Source of the DNA: Xanthoparmelia taractica
Lineage: Eukaryota; Ascomycota; Lecanoromycetes; Lecanorales; Parmeliaceae
Reading direction: 5' to 3'
Length of the DNA stretch: 64,000 nt
Assembly: GCA_033085395.1 (NCBI GenBank)
Contig: JANQBS010000018.1
Coordinates: 240,398-304,397 of the forward strand
Positions 36,606 through 48,897 of the stretch are shown one piece after another (position 1 is the stretch's first letter; each line of letters begins with the position of its first letter). Made by a program: the position numbers and the translations under genes. The notes under the pieces are model-generated. The model did not search any database, had not been told where the DNA came from, and saw only the letters and a list, made by a program, of their open reading frames with translations.

Positions 36606-38243
36606 CTATACGCTGATGGTCTTAAAGACCCTGCAATCAAAAACGTATCAGCATCTGCCACCAGATTTCAAGACTAGAAAAGAGGTAGAGACTCACCCAA
36701 ACCCTCCACCTCCCGTCCCCATCACACATCCTGGTATTTGGGGGTGCCAGTGGCACTCCTTCACCGTCTCCATGTAATGAATGAACAGTAGCTGCGGTGG
36801 CACATCCTTCACATCTGCTGTATTTCGACTCTCCTCGTCATCCAATTCCACCGCCAAATCCCACAGCGTTAGCGTATTATCACCTGCCGCAACGGCCACA
36901 ATGCTGTCGTCAGTCGGATGCCACTCAATACTCGTAATCTGCTCTTTGTGAAAATTGAAGCTAGCTACTGGTTTTGGATTTGGCGCTGTCGCATCAGGAG
37001 ATGCAGGTTTCCATTGTCGTAGATCCCAGCAAGACCAAATGCCGTCATCAGCGCCGGTAGCAAGAAGGAAAGTATTTTGTTTCGACCACGAGATCACATT
37101 TACATCGGTATCGCTGACCTTAATGCTTAGTTGGGGTTTACGTGACTTTGAACGTGTATCCCAGACTTTGACCGTGCCGTCGCTGCTGGCGGAAGCGAAG
37201 ACGTTGCGCTCGGTGGGAGACCATTGTATGTCTTCTACACTGCCGGTATGGCCGGTGAATGGTCTGTTGTCTGTCGTCCACTTGCCTCCTTCGCAAGTTG
37301 TCAGGAAGATCTTGCCGTCATTATCCCCTGTGAGGAGTTTGCCTTGCGGAAAGAGCGGAGACCAATCCAGTGCGTAACCTTCTGTTCTGTGCATACGCAG
37401 TGTCGATACCGGCTTCGATTGCTGCTGAGTTACGACTGTGCCTGGATTGTCGAAGGAGGAGAGGTGGGGGGTAATGTTATGGATCAATACTTCAGCGTTT
37501 TCTGTCATCGTAGCTGTGAAAGTTGTGTGGAGCTTTGAGGAATCTGTCTGTGGAATTTGGTGCGCTCGTATTCGGTTCGTCGTTGAGGAAAGAGGTATTG
37601 ACTTTGTCTCAAGTATAGGCTCAGCGTTCTCGTCGTCGTCTTCGTCTTCATCCGAGTCCTCGTCGTCATCCGAGTCCTCGTCGTTACCTCTATCCATTCT
37701 ACTCAACCCACTGAGCTTCATGACCAGCAGCTCATTGTCCTTCGCTTTCCTACTCTCGGCCTGCGTCCCTGCCACGGCATATATCGTCGCTGGATAAGAT
37801 TTGCGGTGATCTCCCAGAGAGTCCTTGATGATATCGAATGACAGGCATGGCCATGTGGTGCTAAGGGTATGAAGCATCTCATAGGCAGAAGAATCTGGCG
37901 ATAGCATTTCGCCTTTTTCCAACTGATTACGGCCTGGTATGAAAGTCTGCTGGTCCACGTCCATAGCATCTGCAGGGAGTCAGGACAACGGAATTTCACA
38001 AATTGGCAGACAATCGCACAATGCTTCTGGCGAGTACCACGTACCCCTTCGCTCTTCAGCTTCTCTTTCTTCGTCCGGTCGTCCGTCTACTCCAGCTTCA
38101 AAGATGTCTTCCTCGCTCTCATACTCGTCTTCGAACTCATCCTCAAACTCGATCTCTTCCCCATTTTCTGCCTTCAGTGGCCGCTCACCGCCCTTCAGTG
38201 CGTCTACTTCGCTGCCAAATGCTTCAGCTGGTCTCTTGGCCAT
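36606..38243 (-). CDS. rrb1: Ribosome assembly protein Rrb1/GRWD1 (WD40)
   Basis: Nuclear/nucleolar WD40 chaperone needed for 60S subunit assembly; yeast Rrb1 escorts ribosomal protein L3. Three exons, 38243-38045, 37969-36697 and 36630-36606, give 498 aa. The introns are 73 nt (gtacgt...ctgcag) and 66 nt (gtgagt...ttgcag). The 25-nt last exon encodes the conserved end GVFKTISV after GTGGGGFG. The N-terminus is acidic (EFEDEFEDEYESEED), followed by an acidic block (NDEDSDDDEDSDEDEDDDEN) and WD repeats such as GHTGSVEDIQWSP, NVFASASSDGTVKVWDTR and HKEQITSIEWHPTDDSIVAV. The ATG at 38243 (MAKRPAEAF) is chosen over one 12 codons upstream because it matches the family start. It is divergent from the GTPase gene, with 497 bases between the starts. 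Confidence 0.93.
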
Positions 38244-38740
38244 CTTGGGCCTGGAAATGTGAACTAATTGGAGTGTCACAAGTCAACAAAGAATTGTCTT
38301 TGGAAGTTCCTTTGGGAAAAGATTTAAAGTTTTCGGATACTGGGACTCGGAAAAGGCTTCAAACGGCGACGCTAAACCGAGTTGGGTCTGTTTAATATCA
38401 AACATCGGGATGCTGTGCATTTCCATTTTTCTCAATTCAGTGAACACGTCCAACTCTATTGGTGCAACAATCTGCACATTTTAGAGTCACGAAGTATACG
38501 TACTACACCATAGCCAATTCGCGTGGGGCAGTCGCTTCTCTCCTTCGCGTCACCTGAGTTCCCCGCGCTTAAATATCGGAGCTGGAAACCTTCGTCACTC
38601 CTTAGTCCTTTCATTCTGGCGACACAAGAATATAGAACACAAGAACATACAACCAATCATCGACCTCAGGACTTTAATTTACCTACGAGTCCCACTTGGC
38701 CTGCAACCCTCCACTCGTCGGCCTCTCCTCGCAACACTGC
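38244..38740. promoter_or_regulatory. Divergent promoter region, rrb1 / spg1
   Basis: 497 bases between divergent starts. A CCAAT occurs at about 38651. No other element is asserted. Confidence 0.4.
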
Positions 38741-39892
38741 ATGACCTCGCCCATGGATCCCCAATATCAGCAGGATCCAATGGCCTCGAGCTTCAAAGGC
38801 AATGACGATGAATCCATGGGTGGTGTCGACGACAACATGAGCACGACGCCTACAGGTGGCTACAACCACGGGTATCAAGAGGGTCCGCGACGCCAGTCCA
38901 TACAATCAGAGAACTACCCGCCTGCCAATGGCTCCTTCTCTCCCTCTACAGACTCAGACCCAAATACTCGAGTTCCTCCATCGAATTCGGGATACCAGCA
39001 ACAAGCACCGCAGCCATATTCGAGACCTTCTTCGGGACTGTCAGGGTCAGGGGATAGGTATGGAGGTTACTCGCAGAATTATCCAGATCAAAGTCAAAGA
39101 CCCTCATCAAACCAGGATGCGTCAAGAGGTCAGGGTCAGGGCCAAGGCCAGGCGAGTGTCGTGATTAAAGTGGGCATGGTGGGAGATGCCCAAATAGGGA
39201 AGACGAGTCTGATGGTCAAATACGTCGAGGGTAGCTGGGACGAAGATTATATCCAGACGCTAGGTAAGGCCACGGTGCTGGGCAAGTAGAGGAACAAGGC
39301 TGACTACCTCAGGTGTCAATTTCATGGAGAAAACAATCTCAATCCGAAACACAGAAATAACCTTCTCAATCTGGGATCTTGGGGGCCAACGCGAATTCGT
39401 CAACATGCTCCCCCTTGTCTGCAACGATGCCGTCGCCATACTCTTCATGTTCGATCTGACCCGAAAGAGCACACTCAATTCCATCAAGGAATGGTACCGC
39501 CAAGGCCGAGGTTTCAACAAGACAGCGATTCCTTTCTTAGTCGGCACAAAGTACGACCACTTTGTCAATTTTCCGCGAGAGGAGCAAGAAGAAATATCTA
39601 CACAGGTGAGCCAAGCAGTCTCTGAATTATTGTCGTCTGCTGATGCCCAATACTCATAGGCTCGACGCTTCGCAAAGGCGATGCGAGCAAGTCTGATCTT
39701 CAGCAGCACAAGCCACAGCATCAATGTGCAAAAAGTATACATCTTTCCCCAATCTGCCAACTACTCGTAAGCTAACATATCTTTCAGATCTTCAAGATTG
39801 TCCTCTCAAAAGCCTTCGACCTCAAATGCACCATCCCCGAGATCGAGAACACCGGTGAACCTCTTCTGATCTACCAGCATGTGGCGGCTTAG
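38741..39892 (+). CDS. spg1: Septum-promoting GTPase Spg1/Tem1
   Basis: Ras-like GTPase at the head of the septation initiation / mitotic exit network, acting at spindle pole bodies. Four exons, 38741-39263, 39313-39605, 39660-39734 and 39788-39892, give 331 aa. The introns (49, 54 and 53 nt) have donors gtaagg, gtgagc and gtatac and acceptors ctcag, catag and ttcag. Residues 1-138 form a Gln/Ser/Pro/Gly-rich extension. The GTPase domain follows: P-loop GDAQIGKTS (148-156), switch I with the invariant [14 protein letters not shown]3 WDLGGQ (195-200) and G4 GTKYD. The [13 protein letters not shown] segment is diagnostic of Spg1/Tem1 and spans the first intron. The C-terminus has no CAAX box, as expected. 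A second ATG four codons downstream (38753) could also be used. Confidence 0.93.
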
Positions 39893-40433
39893 CTGTTCTG
39901 ATAATACCACCACAAGAAGGAGGAATGAGACATGGTTAAAGGCTGAGACTTCGTTTTCTAAAATCGCGTCATTCAGCACGGAGCTGGGGAGGAAAATGGT
40001 GGTGTTCAAAAGGAAGTAAGGAATAGCTTTACGATCTGTGTCGGCGGGCCACCAACAATCTTGTACCCCTATGACTTGGGAGCCCGCATGAACATTCAAG
40101 CAAGTGAAAGGCTCAGGAAAGTCTAATTTGTTATGTTCTATAGTGATCATTACTCGCTCAGATATTGGGGTAGATAGCCCTCCAAAAGGTTACAAGACCC
40201 AACACTGCCACCATTCTGTCCAGACCTTTGCGTAATCACGTTTTGCTTCTCTCATTGTATTCATTGCCTGGGTTCATCCAAATCTAGATTCCGTAGCTAT
40301 CAGTCAATTGTCTCTCGTCTCATTGTAGAAGGATGAACCTTACATTCGTAACGGCAAAATCAATACTCGTCGACGCGCATATTGATATGCACACAGGGTT
40401 TGAAACTAGGGCCCTAACCATCCGTGATGGTTT
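39893..40433. terminator. Convergent 3' region, spg1 / dsc E3
   Basis: 541 bases between two converging genes, holding their 3' ends. No gene; no specific polyadenylation signal is asserted. Confidence 0.35.
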
Positions 40434-43106
40434 TCACAGCGGCGGCAAATCATCCCTACAAATGGGACACTGTAATCTATACCGCATCCACCCCTCCAGA
40501 CAGCCACTGTGGAAAACGTGGCTGCACGGTGTAACCATATACGCTCTCCGCGCGAAAAGAGCCGTTGACAAAGCCGCAGGAGTACTGCCCTGGCTTTCTC
40601 CTTCGCTCGAACCAGCCTTACGTATGATGGGCACGCTGATGTTCTCAGTGCAAATGGCGCAGTCGAAGACTTTCGTTTTAGGTCTTACTTTGCTATTGCC
40701 TGTTCTCGGCTGCGATGACTGGACACTAGGATGTGCGGGAGAGGAAGACGTGGCTTCAGTAAATCCACTAGGCATAGTTGAACCGGACTCTTCGTCGCCT
40801 TCGCCCCGCAGAATAGGGTGATAATCATATGCAGGCGGTGCCCAGCCCTTCGGGACGAAGAAGCGTGGTCCCAGGATATCCTGACTGGCGAGCGCCCAGA
40901 CCTGCAGCCATACCCAAGCAATGAAGATGTATGCCATATTCTTATCATTGCCGAAAAACAAGACATTCCTAGGTACGGTATAAAGATACACGATGGGAGC
41001 AAGGCGGAGTATGCTTTGTCCGATGACAAATTCCCAGCGTAAAGCACGACGACAGTTGCGAGTGATATTGCGCTTGATTTGGGGGAGCCAGAACGAGAAA
41101 TAGGTCAGGCATATGGCGTTAGTGTAAAAGGAGCGGAGAGGAATGGGCCAGGTTGTGGCGTGCAGGGAGAGGAAGACCAGGCCCAGAAGGAGAAAATAGA
41201 ATTTTGAGTAAAGGGCGGACATTTCGCGGCGGGCAGTATTGAGGGTAGTATTTTGGGCTGCTGGCTGAGTTGCGGCGTTGTCGGGATTTTCGGCAGACTC
41301 GGCATCAACGTCTTGGTCTGATGAGATAATGATTGGTGTGGCTCCTATATCTGCTGGTCGACGGGCTGTTGCGGGAAGGGGAAGGGTGTCTGGTCCAGCG
41401 GCGGTGACGATGCTCGTGGGTGCTGGCGTAGTACTTGCTGGAGGCGGAGGTGCTCCATTTGCCGCTGCAGTCTCGTTCCAGCGTGGTGGCCTTCCCCTGG
41501 GTCTCTCCTGTCGTTCTGGCGCTTGAATTGTCCATATGTCCATTAAGAATTTCATGCCAAAGAAGCTCACACCCAAAAAGGAAAGGAAAGCTGTAGCAAT
41601 CAGAGGTAAGAACGCCGCATCGATTATCATGCTGACAAACATAAACCCCATGCATGCAAAACCATCACCTAAAGCCATCATTGCAATCGTGTAAAAGCTG
41701 ATTCGGCTTTTGGTCGATGGCGTCGAGGCATCCTTCATCTGTCTGATCGAAAGAAACACTTGCGTAGAGATTACAGCAGCAAAAGCGAGAATACAGCGCC
41801 TAGCGACTCGCATGTATGACTCCAATTTTCGACCATTCAAATGCAATCCTTCCTGGGGCGCGAAGTCTGGAGGGCCTTTTGACTCGAGCACAAAACCACA
41901 ATCAGGAGAGAAAATTAAGGCAGACATTCTGATAGTTGGCGCGGAGGGCATCGAAGCGCCTGTGGGGAACCGCATCTCCTTCTCCAGTTCATGGAAGTCA
42001 ATGTTGGTATCTTCATTCGGATGCTGTTGCAGATAAACAATAAATTCGCAATGCGGAACCGGAAAAAGAGCATCTGAAGGGTTATGCGGTGAGGACGTCC
42101 ATGGATTTGAGACACTGCCGAATTCTGCCTCTTGCGCGTCGATTGTAGACATCAGAGTTTGATTGAGAAGTCTTTGAGCAAGAGAAAAGGAACGTTGTGA
42201 CAATGTGAAATGCGGTAAAGCAAAGATGCCAGCAAACCTACATCGTCAGTAACCGTATAACGGGGAGCCGTAGCAGAGAGCTTACTTTTCTGACGTTGTA
42301 GAAAAGACAATCCCTCCTTGCAGTGGATAATGTACGCCGAATAAGCTCATTTCCCAGCCATCACCACTTGAGGACTCATCCTTAATCGTCATCGTCGCTT
42401 TAAGGTCCCTAACCAGGCCATCATCTTCCGGTTCAAGTATGAAGTCATCACCATCTCCTTCCTGGATGTGGAATCGAACCTCCCCACTCCCTCCAGTGAT
42501 GTTGCGGTTGTAGTTATTTGACACATAGCCGACCCGAGGAGTCAGTGCACTGAGGTTCAGCGATGGAAACGGCAGTCCTTCTCCTATCTTGGAACGAGTC
42601 CATTCTCCACGAATAATGCCCGTAACGTTTTGGTATAGTGGAGCAGGATTAAGGAAAGGCTTCATCGTAGATAATATCTTATCCGCGGTCTTCTGTTCGT
42701 CGCCATCGTCTGCCGGCTTCCCAGAAGGCAAAGATGCGTTTTTGAAGATTGGTGTGAGCTCGAAGGCATTACATATATTTTGTAGCTGTCCCTTTGCTGC
42801 CTTTTGCACATCCGGCAACAGGTTCCAAGCGTAGCCATCGTTTTGCCTTAAGCCTGTAATGTTCAACCAACGATTGTTCGTGGCATCGAGACCACCATAG
42901 CTTGATGTATTTAGAAGAGTCAGAGCCTGCCGCTCTTCGAGGATTAAGCGGCCAATATCATGTTGCTGCGAGAGAGATGGAGCCTGTGAGTCCGGGGAAA
43001 TGAAGAGGAAGAGCACCAGGAAAATTACAAGTGCGATCCTGGGAGTGTCCATCGAGCAGAGGACTATCCTAGTGGCCTCCGCCAGATAATGTCTGAACGG
43101 CGGCAT
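40434..43106 (-). CDS. dsc1: Dsc complex RING E3 ligase (Tul1/DscA)
   Basis: Membrane-embedded ubiquitin ligase of the Golgi/ER Dsc complex, needed for SREBP cleavage in fungi and for membrane-protein quality control. Two exons, 43106-42286 and 42237-40434, give 874 aa; a start at the ATG 43052 (MDTPRIALVIF) would give 856. The 48-nt intron runs gtaagc...gatgtag. An N-terminal hydrophobic signal-anchor (ALVIFLVLFLFI) is followed by a lumenal domain with several N-glycosylation sequons (NTS, NIT, NAS, NVT, NLS). Multiple TM segments lie between about 410 and 730, split by a disordered Pro/Ala/Ser loop. A C-terminal RING-H2 follows: CAIC, then CSHVFHSGC, then CPICRDDLPPL at the extreme end, as in Tul1. 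The loop between the first two and the third zinc ligand is 41 residues. It is divergent from mas2. Confidence 0.92.
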
Positions 43107-43374
43107 TTGATGATTGGAGTAGTCATGTCTGCTGTCACGCCGTCTTCACAAAGCTATTGCTTCCTTGAGTCGAGCCTTCTAAATCTGCGCAGGATGCTCG
43201 GGGCGTTACTCCCTTGTTCCACAAGCCACACACTTCGGGATCGCTGAAATGATTTGCCGTTCGCCGAGATAGTCTGAACCATCGGAAGATTAGAAGGCCA
43301 CGGCGACTGGGCAAGATTTTATCATACTTCTCAACCTGCTGTAAGCGCGAGTTGCCATAGGGTTCGGATTCAGC
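43107..43374. promoter_or_regulatory. Short divergent promoter, dsc1 / mas2
   Basis: Only 268 bases separate the starts. An inverted CCAAT (ATTGG) lies at about 43113-43117. Shared control is possible but not shown. Confidence 0.45.
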
Positions 43375-45185
43375 ATGCAGTTATCATCGTCCCGAATTTT
43401 TGCGCGTCTGCCGAACAAAGCCTTCTGGGCAGGCTCGAAACGACCTCCTATATCGCGGAGACGACTTGCTACAATTGTTGAGCAAGCACCGAAAGTCAGC
43501 GCATAACCGGAAGTCCCTTCGTTGAAAGCTTTGCTCACAGAGATTAGGATCCTACAGAATTCGACCAGATCAGCACCTTGCCAAATGGTCTCCGCGTAGC
43601 CACCGAGGCTCTTCCAGGGCCTTTCTCAGGTGTCGGCGTATATGTCGATGCTGGATCACGTTATGAGAATGAAGAGTTACGAGGTGTCAGCCACATCATA
43701 GACCGGTTGGCTTTCAAATCTACTGGATCAAGAACGTCAGATGAAATGCTTGAGTCTTTGGAAAGCCTTGGGGGAAACATACAATGCGCATCTTCCAGAG
43801 AATCGCTCATGTATCAGTCTGCTAGCTTCAACTCTGCTGTTCCTACAACCTTGGGCCTCCTCGCAGAGACCATACGAGACCCTCTCATCACAGATCTCGA
43901 AGTCCAGCAGCAACTCGAGACCGCCGAGTACGAGATCAGGGAGATATGGTCGAAGCCAGACCTTATATTGCCCGAGCTGGTCAACATGGCTGCGTACAAA
44001 GATAATACGCTTGGGAATCCCTTACTTTGTCCACAAGAACGCCTACAGTTCATCGACAGAAATGCAGTGCAGAAGTATCGCAACACGTTCTTTCACCCAG
44101 AGAGGATGGTGGTAGCTTTTGCAGGCGTTGGGCATGATGAAGCCTTGGAGTTGACCGAAAACCTTTTTGGAGATATGCAAAGACAGCAGAATCCCAGCCT
44201 CTCCCAGTCTGGCCCCGGCGCCTCGGTATCAGATATTTCCTCTGAACGCTCCTCCTCAAGATCGTCCTCATCTTCGATATTATCAGCATACTCATCGCCC
44301 TCATCCACACCGCCTTCGTCGCCTCAATCGACATCAAAATTACTCTCGCATATTCCGTTTCTCAAAAACCTGTCTACCTCCGCTCCGGCGCAAGCATCTG
44401 TTTCGGACTTGTCCAAGTCGCAAATCCAGCAACTTAACCTTGATACACCTTCTCATTACACAGGGGGCTTCCTTTCACTTCCCCCTCTTCCCCCACCTGC
44501 AAACCCAGCTCTACCCGATCTCACATACCTCCATTTAGCCTTCGAGGCTCTTCCCATCTCATCTGAGGATATTTACGCCCTCGCCACTCTACAGACTCTT
44601 CTTGGCGGCGGAGGCTCATTTAGCGCTGGTGGCCCTGGAAAGGGAATGTACTCACGACTCTACACGAACGTGCTTAATCAGCACGGCTGGGTTGAATCGT
44701 GTGTCGCATTCAACAATTCATATACCGACTCCGGGCTTTTTGGTATCAGCGCTAGCTGTTCCCCCAGGCGAGCGTGGCATATGCTTGAGGTCATGTGTCG
44801 TGAATTACAGAACCTGACCTTGGAGAGTGGATATTCGTCTCTACAAGTGGCAGAAGTCAATCGTGCGAAGAATCAGCTGCGAAGCTCGTTACTTATGAAT
44901 TTGGAAAGCCGTATGGTGGAATTGGAGGATCTTGGAAGGCAGGTTCAGGTCCACGGGCGCAAGGTTGGTGTTAAAGAGATGTGCGCGAAAATTGAAGCCC
45001 TGACAGTCAAAGACTTGAGGAGAGTTGCGCAGCAAGTTTTTCGAGGCCATGTAAAGAATGCAGGACAAGGCAGTGGAGCACCAACCGTTGTCTTGCAGGA
45101 GGGCTCGACAGCTGATGGCAAGGTGGATTTTAGGTGGGAGAGAATTCAAGATCAAATCTCGAGATGGAAGCTGGGGAGGAGATAG
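43375..45185 (+). CDS. mas2: Mitochondrial processing peptidase alpha subunit
   Basis: Matrix MPP alpha subunit, which binds presequences for the catalytic beta subunit. Two exons, 43375-43494 and 43548-45185, give 585 aa. Exon 1 encodes an Arg/Ser-rich amphipathic presequence ending in PPISRRRLAT. The intron has a less common donor, gtcagc, and acceptor gattag; an in-frame TAG at 43545 forces an acceptor at or after this point, and joining gives PKDPTEFDQISTLPNGLRVA, the family-typical N-terminus. The M16 fold lacks the HXXEH zinc motif (IIDRLAFKSTG instead), as expected for alpha. The flexible Gly-rich loop is LLGGGGSFSAGGPGKGMYSRLY. A Ser-rich insert of about 80 residues (around 235-310) separates the two halves and is longer than in yeast. 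Confidence 0.92.
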
Positions 45186-47239
45186 GTGTGAATCTGTAAG
45201 ATATGTCGATTATTGCTACTATAACCATTCAACTTCCGGGAAGCTATTGCGTCTAAGATCGGGTGATTCGCCGAGGCCTTCTTGAATCTCGGGTCTATAG
45301 CTCAAGGCCAGTTTGACTTCCAGCCGCGTCCTAACAGTCATCAAAATCTGGTATGTGCGGCTGTCTCAGTCCTGTTTAGTTGTACTAGATCTCTCTGACT
45401 CTGCCCTCTCTTGGCATTGTCCTCCTTTCACAGGGTCCTCGGCATGACACCGACCACGCAAAGCACTATGGCGTCGACGCTATATCTATTAACGACCTCA
45501 AGAAGCTCAATAGGAGCAACGAACTCAGGGGAATTCGTACCAGGGTACTATGGTCCGTATTGTCGAGAAGTGAACGAGTTCTTTGACGCCGGATGTCGCA
45601 TCGAGCACGAAATCTGCCTCGGAACATCGAAGCTCGCCCTGATGCCAGATGATATCTGTTGTGACTTGGCGGTCGCGACTGAAATATGTAAATTTCGGCC
45701 TCGAATCCTATCAGCATTTCTTTGCTCGAATACATTTGGCAAGATTATTCCTTAAGTCTTTATCACACTTCTCAAGCCGCAGTAGGCAGCGATCACTGAG
45801 TAGTCAAGTCATCACGAATTGGCTGATAAATCCTTGCAACCTGCTCGCATTTTAATATCCGAGCAATGGAAAAACCAGGATCTAACGACAACTAAGGCTG
45901 CTACATCGCCACAGCTGCATCTCTGCTCCAGAAGCACACTGTGAGCGCATGTATCGCATTGCCCGTAGGCGTTCACTATTCGATTAAGAACCCTCTACTT
46001 GGAAGACGATATAGCCGTCGTCAAAACATGCTGCGCGGTTCAATAAGATGTCTCTTATCTTTCAAATTCTCCAGGAGACGTCATTTTTTTCGCGGACAGC
46101 ATGTTCGATTTCAATCCCCTCTTTCTCAACTTTCTGCTCTTCTTGACCGTCTCCTACCGCCCCTCCAATTCCTGCATAACCAAGTGCAGGATCCTTCAAA
46201 TAATCAAGTCGAATTAAAGCCCCGCTCTCTCCTAACATAACGGATCCATTAACTCCATCTCAGACTCAAAGGTCCAATGTAGCGTCAGATATTGCTCTCC
46301 ACTCAATCTTGACAACTTCCAAGAAGTCTTTGACGTCATACACGGAGGTGAAGACCAAGTCGTATGAGAGAATCGCGTTTCTGCAGTACATGGCAGCTTG
46401 CCGTTCCGGTTCCCGAATTATAAATAACACTCGTTCTGGGTACTGTTTGGTACTGCTAAACACGTGCGGCGGCAAAAGCAGATGGGAAATGCAGCGTCCA
46501 AGTGTATCTTACAGCACCCTTTTTCAAGACAGGAGCCAGCTGTGCAGAGGTCAAGACGGCCGCGAGGGCTGTATATACGCGCTCCGGAGACAGATCGCAA
46601 CCCAAGGGCGGCGTTGCTACTAGCATTGCTACGTAGATATAGGATTCCTTTTTCTTCTATGCCATCCGACCCGTCCTACAAGAGTCCACATGCACCAAAT
46701 AAAGTGAAGCGGTGACAATTTACGACCTACGTGCGTATGGGGTCATACTGACGGTTCTAGGCGGCGCCACCGTCCTCGCAGTCCATCCCATCCGCTACCG
46801 AGTATTCAATTGCCATCTGCGACCCAACCGAGGGGCTCGTGGGACCCTTCAGTGGCGTCCTGCCGTTCCGTCTCCGATAACGTGGAGGTGACGCAAGGGA
46901 GTCAGACCTTTGGCCTTGTCCAACAGGTTGACCTTCCCTTTGAGAAAATCGACACTACATCGTATCTGGTCAACCCGAAGTGGGGAGAACCCAGAAAAGA
47001 TAGAAGAAAAATTTGCGTGACCCACTTGCTCGCTCATTCTGCAGACCAAGCTGAGGAGGAAAGAAAAATCGAGCGTTTGCTGCTGCGCGAGTAGTGCTTT
47101 ATGCAATTTCCATGCACCCTGTACCTTTGGCTAAAGAAATTTTGACAATTGTTCGAAGGTCATCTCAGCCAACATAGCGCTCAAAGGAAAAATCTTGGGT
47201 CAAGAAAGGATTGAAAAGCTACAATAAAGTAGAGCTCAC
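45186..47239. other. Accessory stretch without a supported gene
   Basis: Frames 45411-45755, 45941-46240, 46266-46475, 46464-46715 and 46810-47094 show no sure family. Part of one frame near 45455 (KHYGVDAISINDLKKL) resembles an acyl-carrier motif but is too short and broken to call. Confidence 0.35.
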
Positions 47240-47515
47240 ATCAATCACCATCGAAGCTTGAAGTACTCGTGCAATAGGTTTTGCAGCAGAGGAAACGACT
47301 CTTCTGACGTCGGCAAGGTTAAGAACACTACCAGAGAATGTTTGGACTGAGCATCCACAGCTCGTTAGTTCCTTCACGTAAGGGTCTTCACTGGTCATAG
47401 AGCCGGCAGACCGTGACATGAAGATCAGATATTTATGGCCTCTCTCGACCATCCATGACGCGATAGACCGACCCAGACCGCCAGTACCTTCGATAGCAAA
47501 TACGACACATGGGGA
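47240..47515 (-). pseudogene. Orphan polyketide-synthase ketoreductase fragment
   Basis: About 90 codons match the KR domain of highly reducing fungal PKSs: the NADPH-binding turn GTGGLGRSIASWMVERG, then KYLIFMSRSAG, then KELTSCGCSVQTFSGSVLNLADVRRVV and KPIARVLQASMVI. The catalytic Ser-Tyr part and all flanking PKS domains are absent, and the frame ends soon after at 47219. This is a remnant, not a working gene; neighbouring sequence shows no other PKS domain I can support. Confidence 0.7.
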
Positions 47516-48897
47516 CAAAAGACGAGATCCGTTGATTGTGTCGGTCAAGTTGTTCGTCTGTGGTGCGTACAGATTATGCAGACGAGGATGTGGTGGGACG
47601 CTGCTGGGCAAGCTCTATGGCGACCTTTGTATAAGATTCCTATACTGAATGATTCTATTTGTAGTCAATGTGGCAAGTAGTAGATAGCAACTCGATTTGC
47701 AATTCGATGGCAGACAACTAAGTCATCGATCACCAATGGGATCAGCTTTCAAACCACTGTTTATCAGAATATGAATCAAGCAACTTTCTTGTACATGACA
47801 CCTTACTCCAATCTTCATAAGCACCCGCAGCTTACCATTTACTCTTCCCTCCGCATCAGCTCTCGAACACCATACCTAGATTTGCAAATACTTGGATTGC
47901 CGTAAAAGGAGTACTTGTTGAGCGAAGAGCCACTTTGCAACTATATCCATAATTCTCACCGTCAAAGGAAGGCGACATATCTCGGGCGAACATCGCCCCT
48001 TCTCATCGCCGGCGCAGCCAAATGCATCCATGTTTCTAGATAGTATCCGTAGATATTGGTTTTGTTTCGACGCCCCGGAACCGGGGAGGGTTGCGAAGCC
48101 GGTATTCCTGCGGATTTGTCTCTAGATCACCGATCATTGCTTGCATATATCAGACGCGATCGTGTTGCAGACAAGACGCTATATCCGCCTTCAAGCTTTG
48201 TGAGAAGAAAGTAACAAAGGTATAGAATCATGAGTTCTTCAGCTAATCAGTCAGCCTTGTTGCTTCAATTATTTCCGCCAAAACGACTCGGGATGGTTCA
48301 ATCGATCCACCAAGCGCGATCTGTGAGGTAAAAGTTCGAGCGACTGTGCAGTCATCAATTCCAATCATGAGCATGCCGAGTCTTGATACCACTGAGTAAT
48401 TGACGAAGCACCTAGCATAGCCATGACAGCGGACAGTAACCTTTCCGTTACAGCAGTTTCTCGCAATAGACAATCTTCGTTATCAGTGTCTGCCTTGACA
48501 ATTCTCCAGCCCCCAAAGGTACCGCCGCTCACTCCTCGAGGATTTGATAAAGAGTGGGCAGACGCGCACGCACGAGGGGCAGTGCATCCACTTTAGCGGT
48601 GAGAGGCAAAACTGATTAGTAATTTCGAGCTATTGTCCACCATGCATACTGCAACCCATCTTGATTGGTCAGGTACGAAGTAGTATTGCTATATCACGAT
48701 AAGGCTCACATTGAGGCTGTGCTTTCAAAAGAGGCTGACACAACTGCCCGGTAGCTATTACTCGGTAGGAACTATCTCTGATTGTTTTTAGGCATCACAT
48801 AGCATAGTGGAACTCATATTACGTCTTTGTGTTGAAAGGTGGCTCTCTACCGTTTCATTGCTACTTCCTTAAGAACCTTCGCAAAGCGCGACCATTT
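47516..48897. other. Accessory stretch, nothing recognised
   Basis: Short frames only (for example 48243-48473, minus). A GC-rich patch with two CCGG-containing words lies at 48070-48120. No gene is supported. Confidence 0.4.

Noticed and set aside
39806..40150. Minus-strand frame of 114 codons
   Set aside because: Overlaps the last spg1 exon in antisense and has no family resemblance.
45455..45500. Acyl-carrier-like segment KHYGVDAISINDL
   Set aside because: Too short, broken by stops soon after, and on the opposite strand to the KR fragment.
48070..48120. GC-rich patch with CCGG words
   Set aside because: Could be a zinc-cluster binding site, but there is no adjacent gene or repeat structure to support it.
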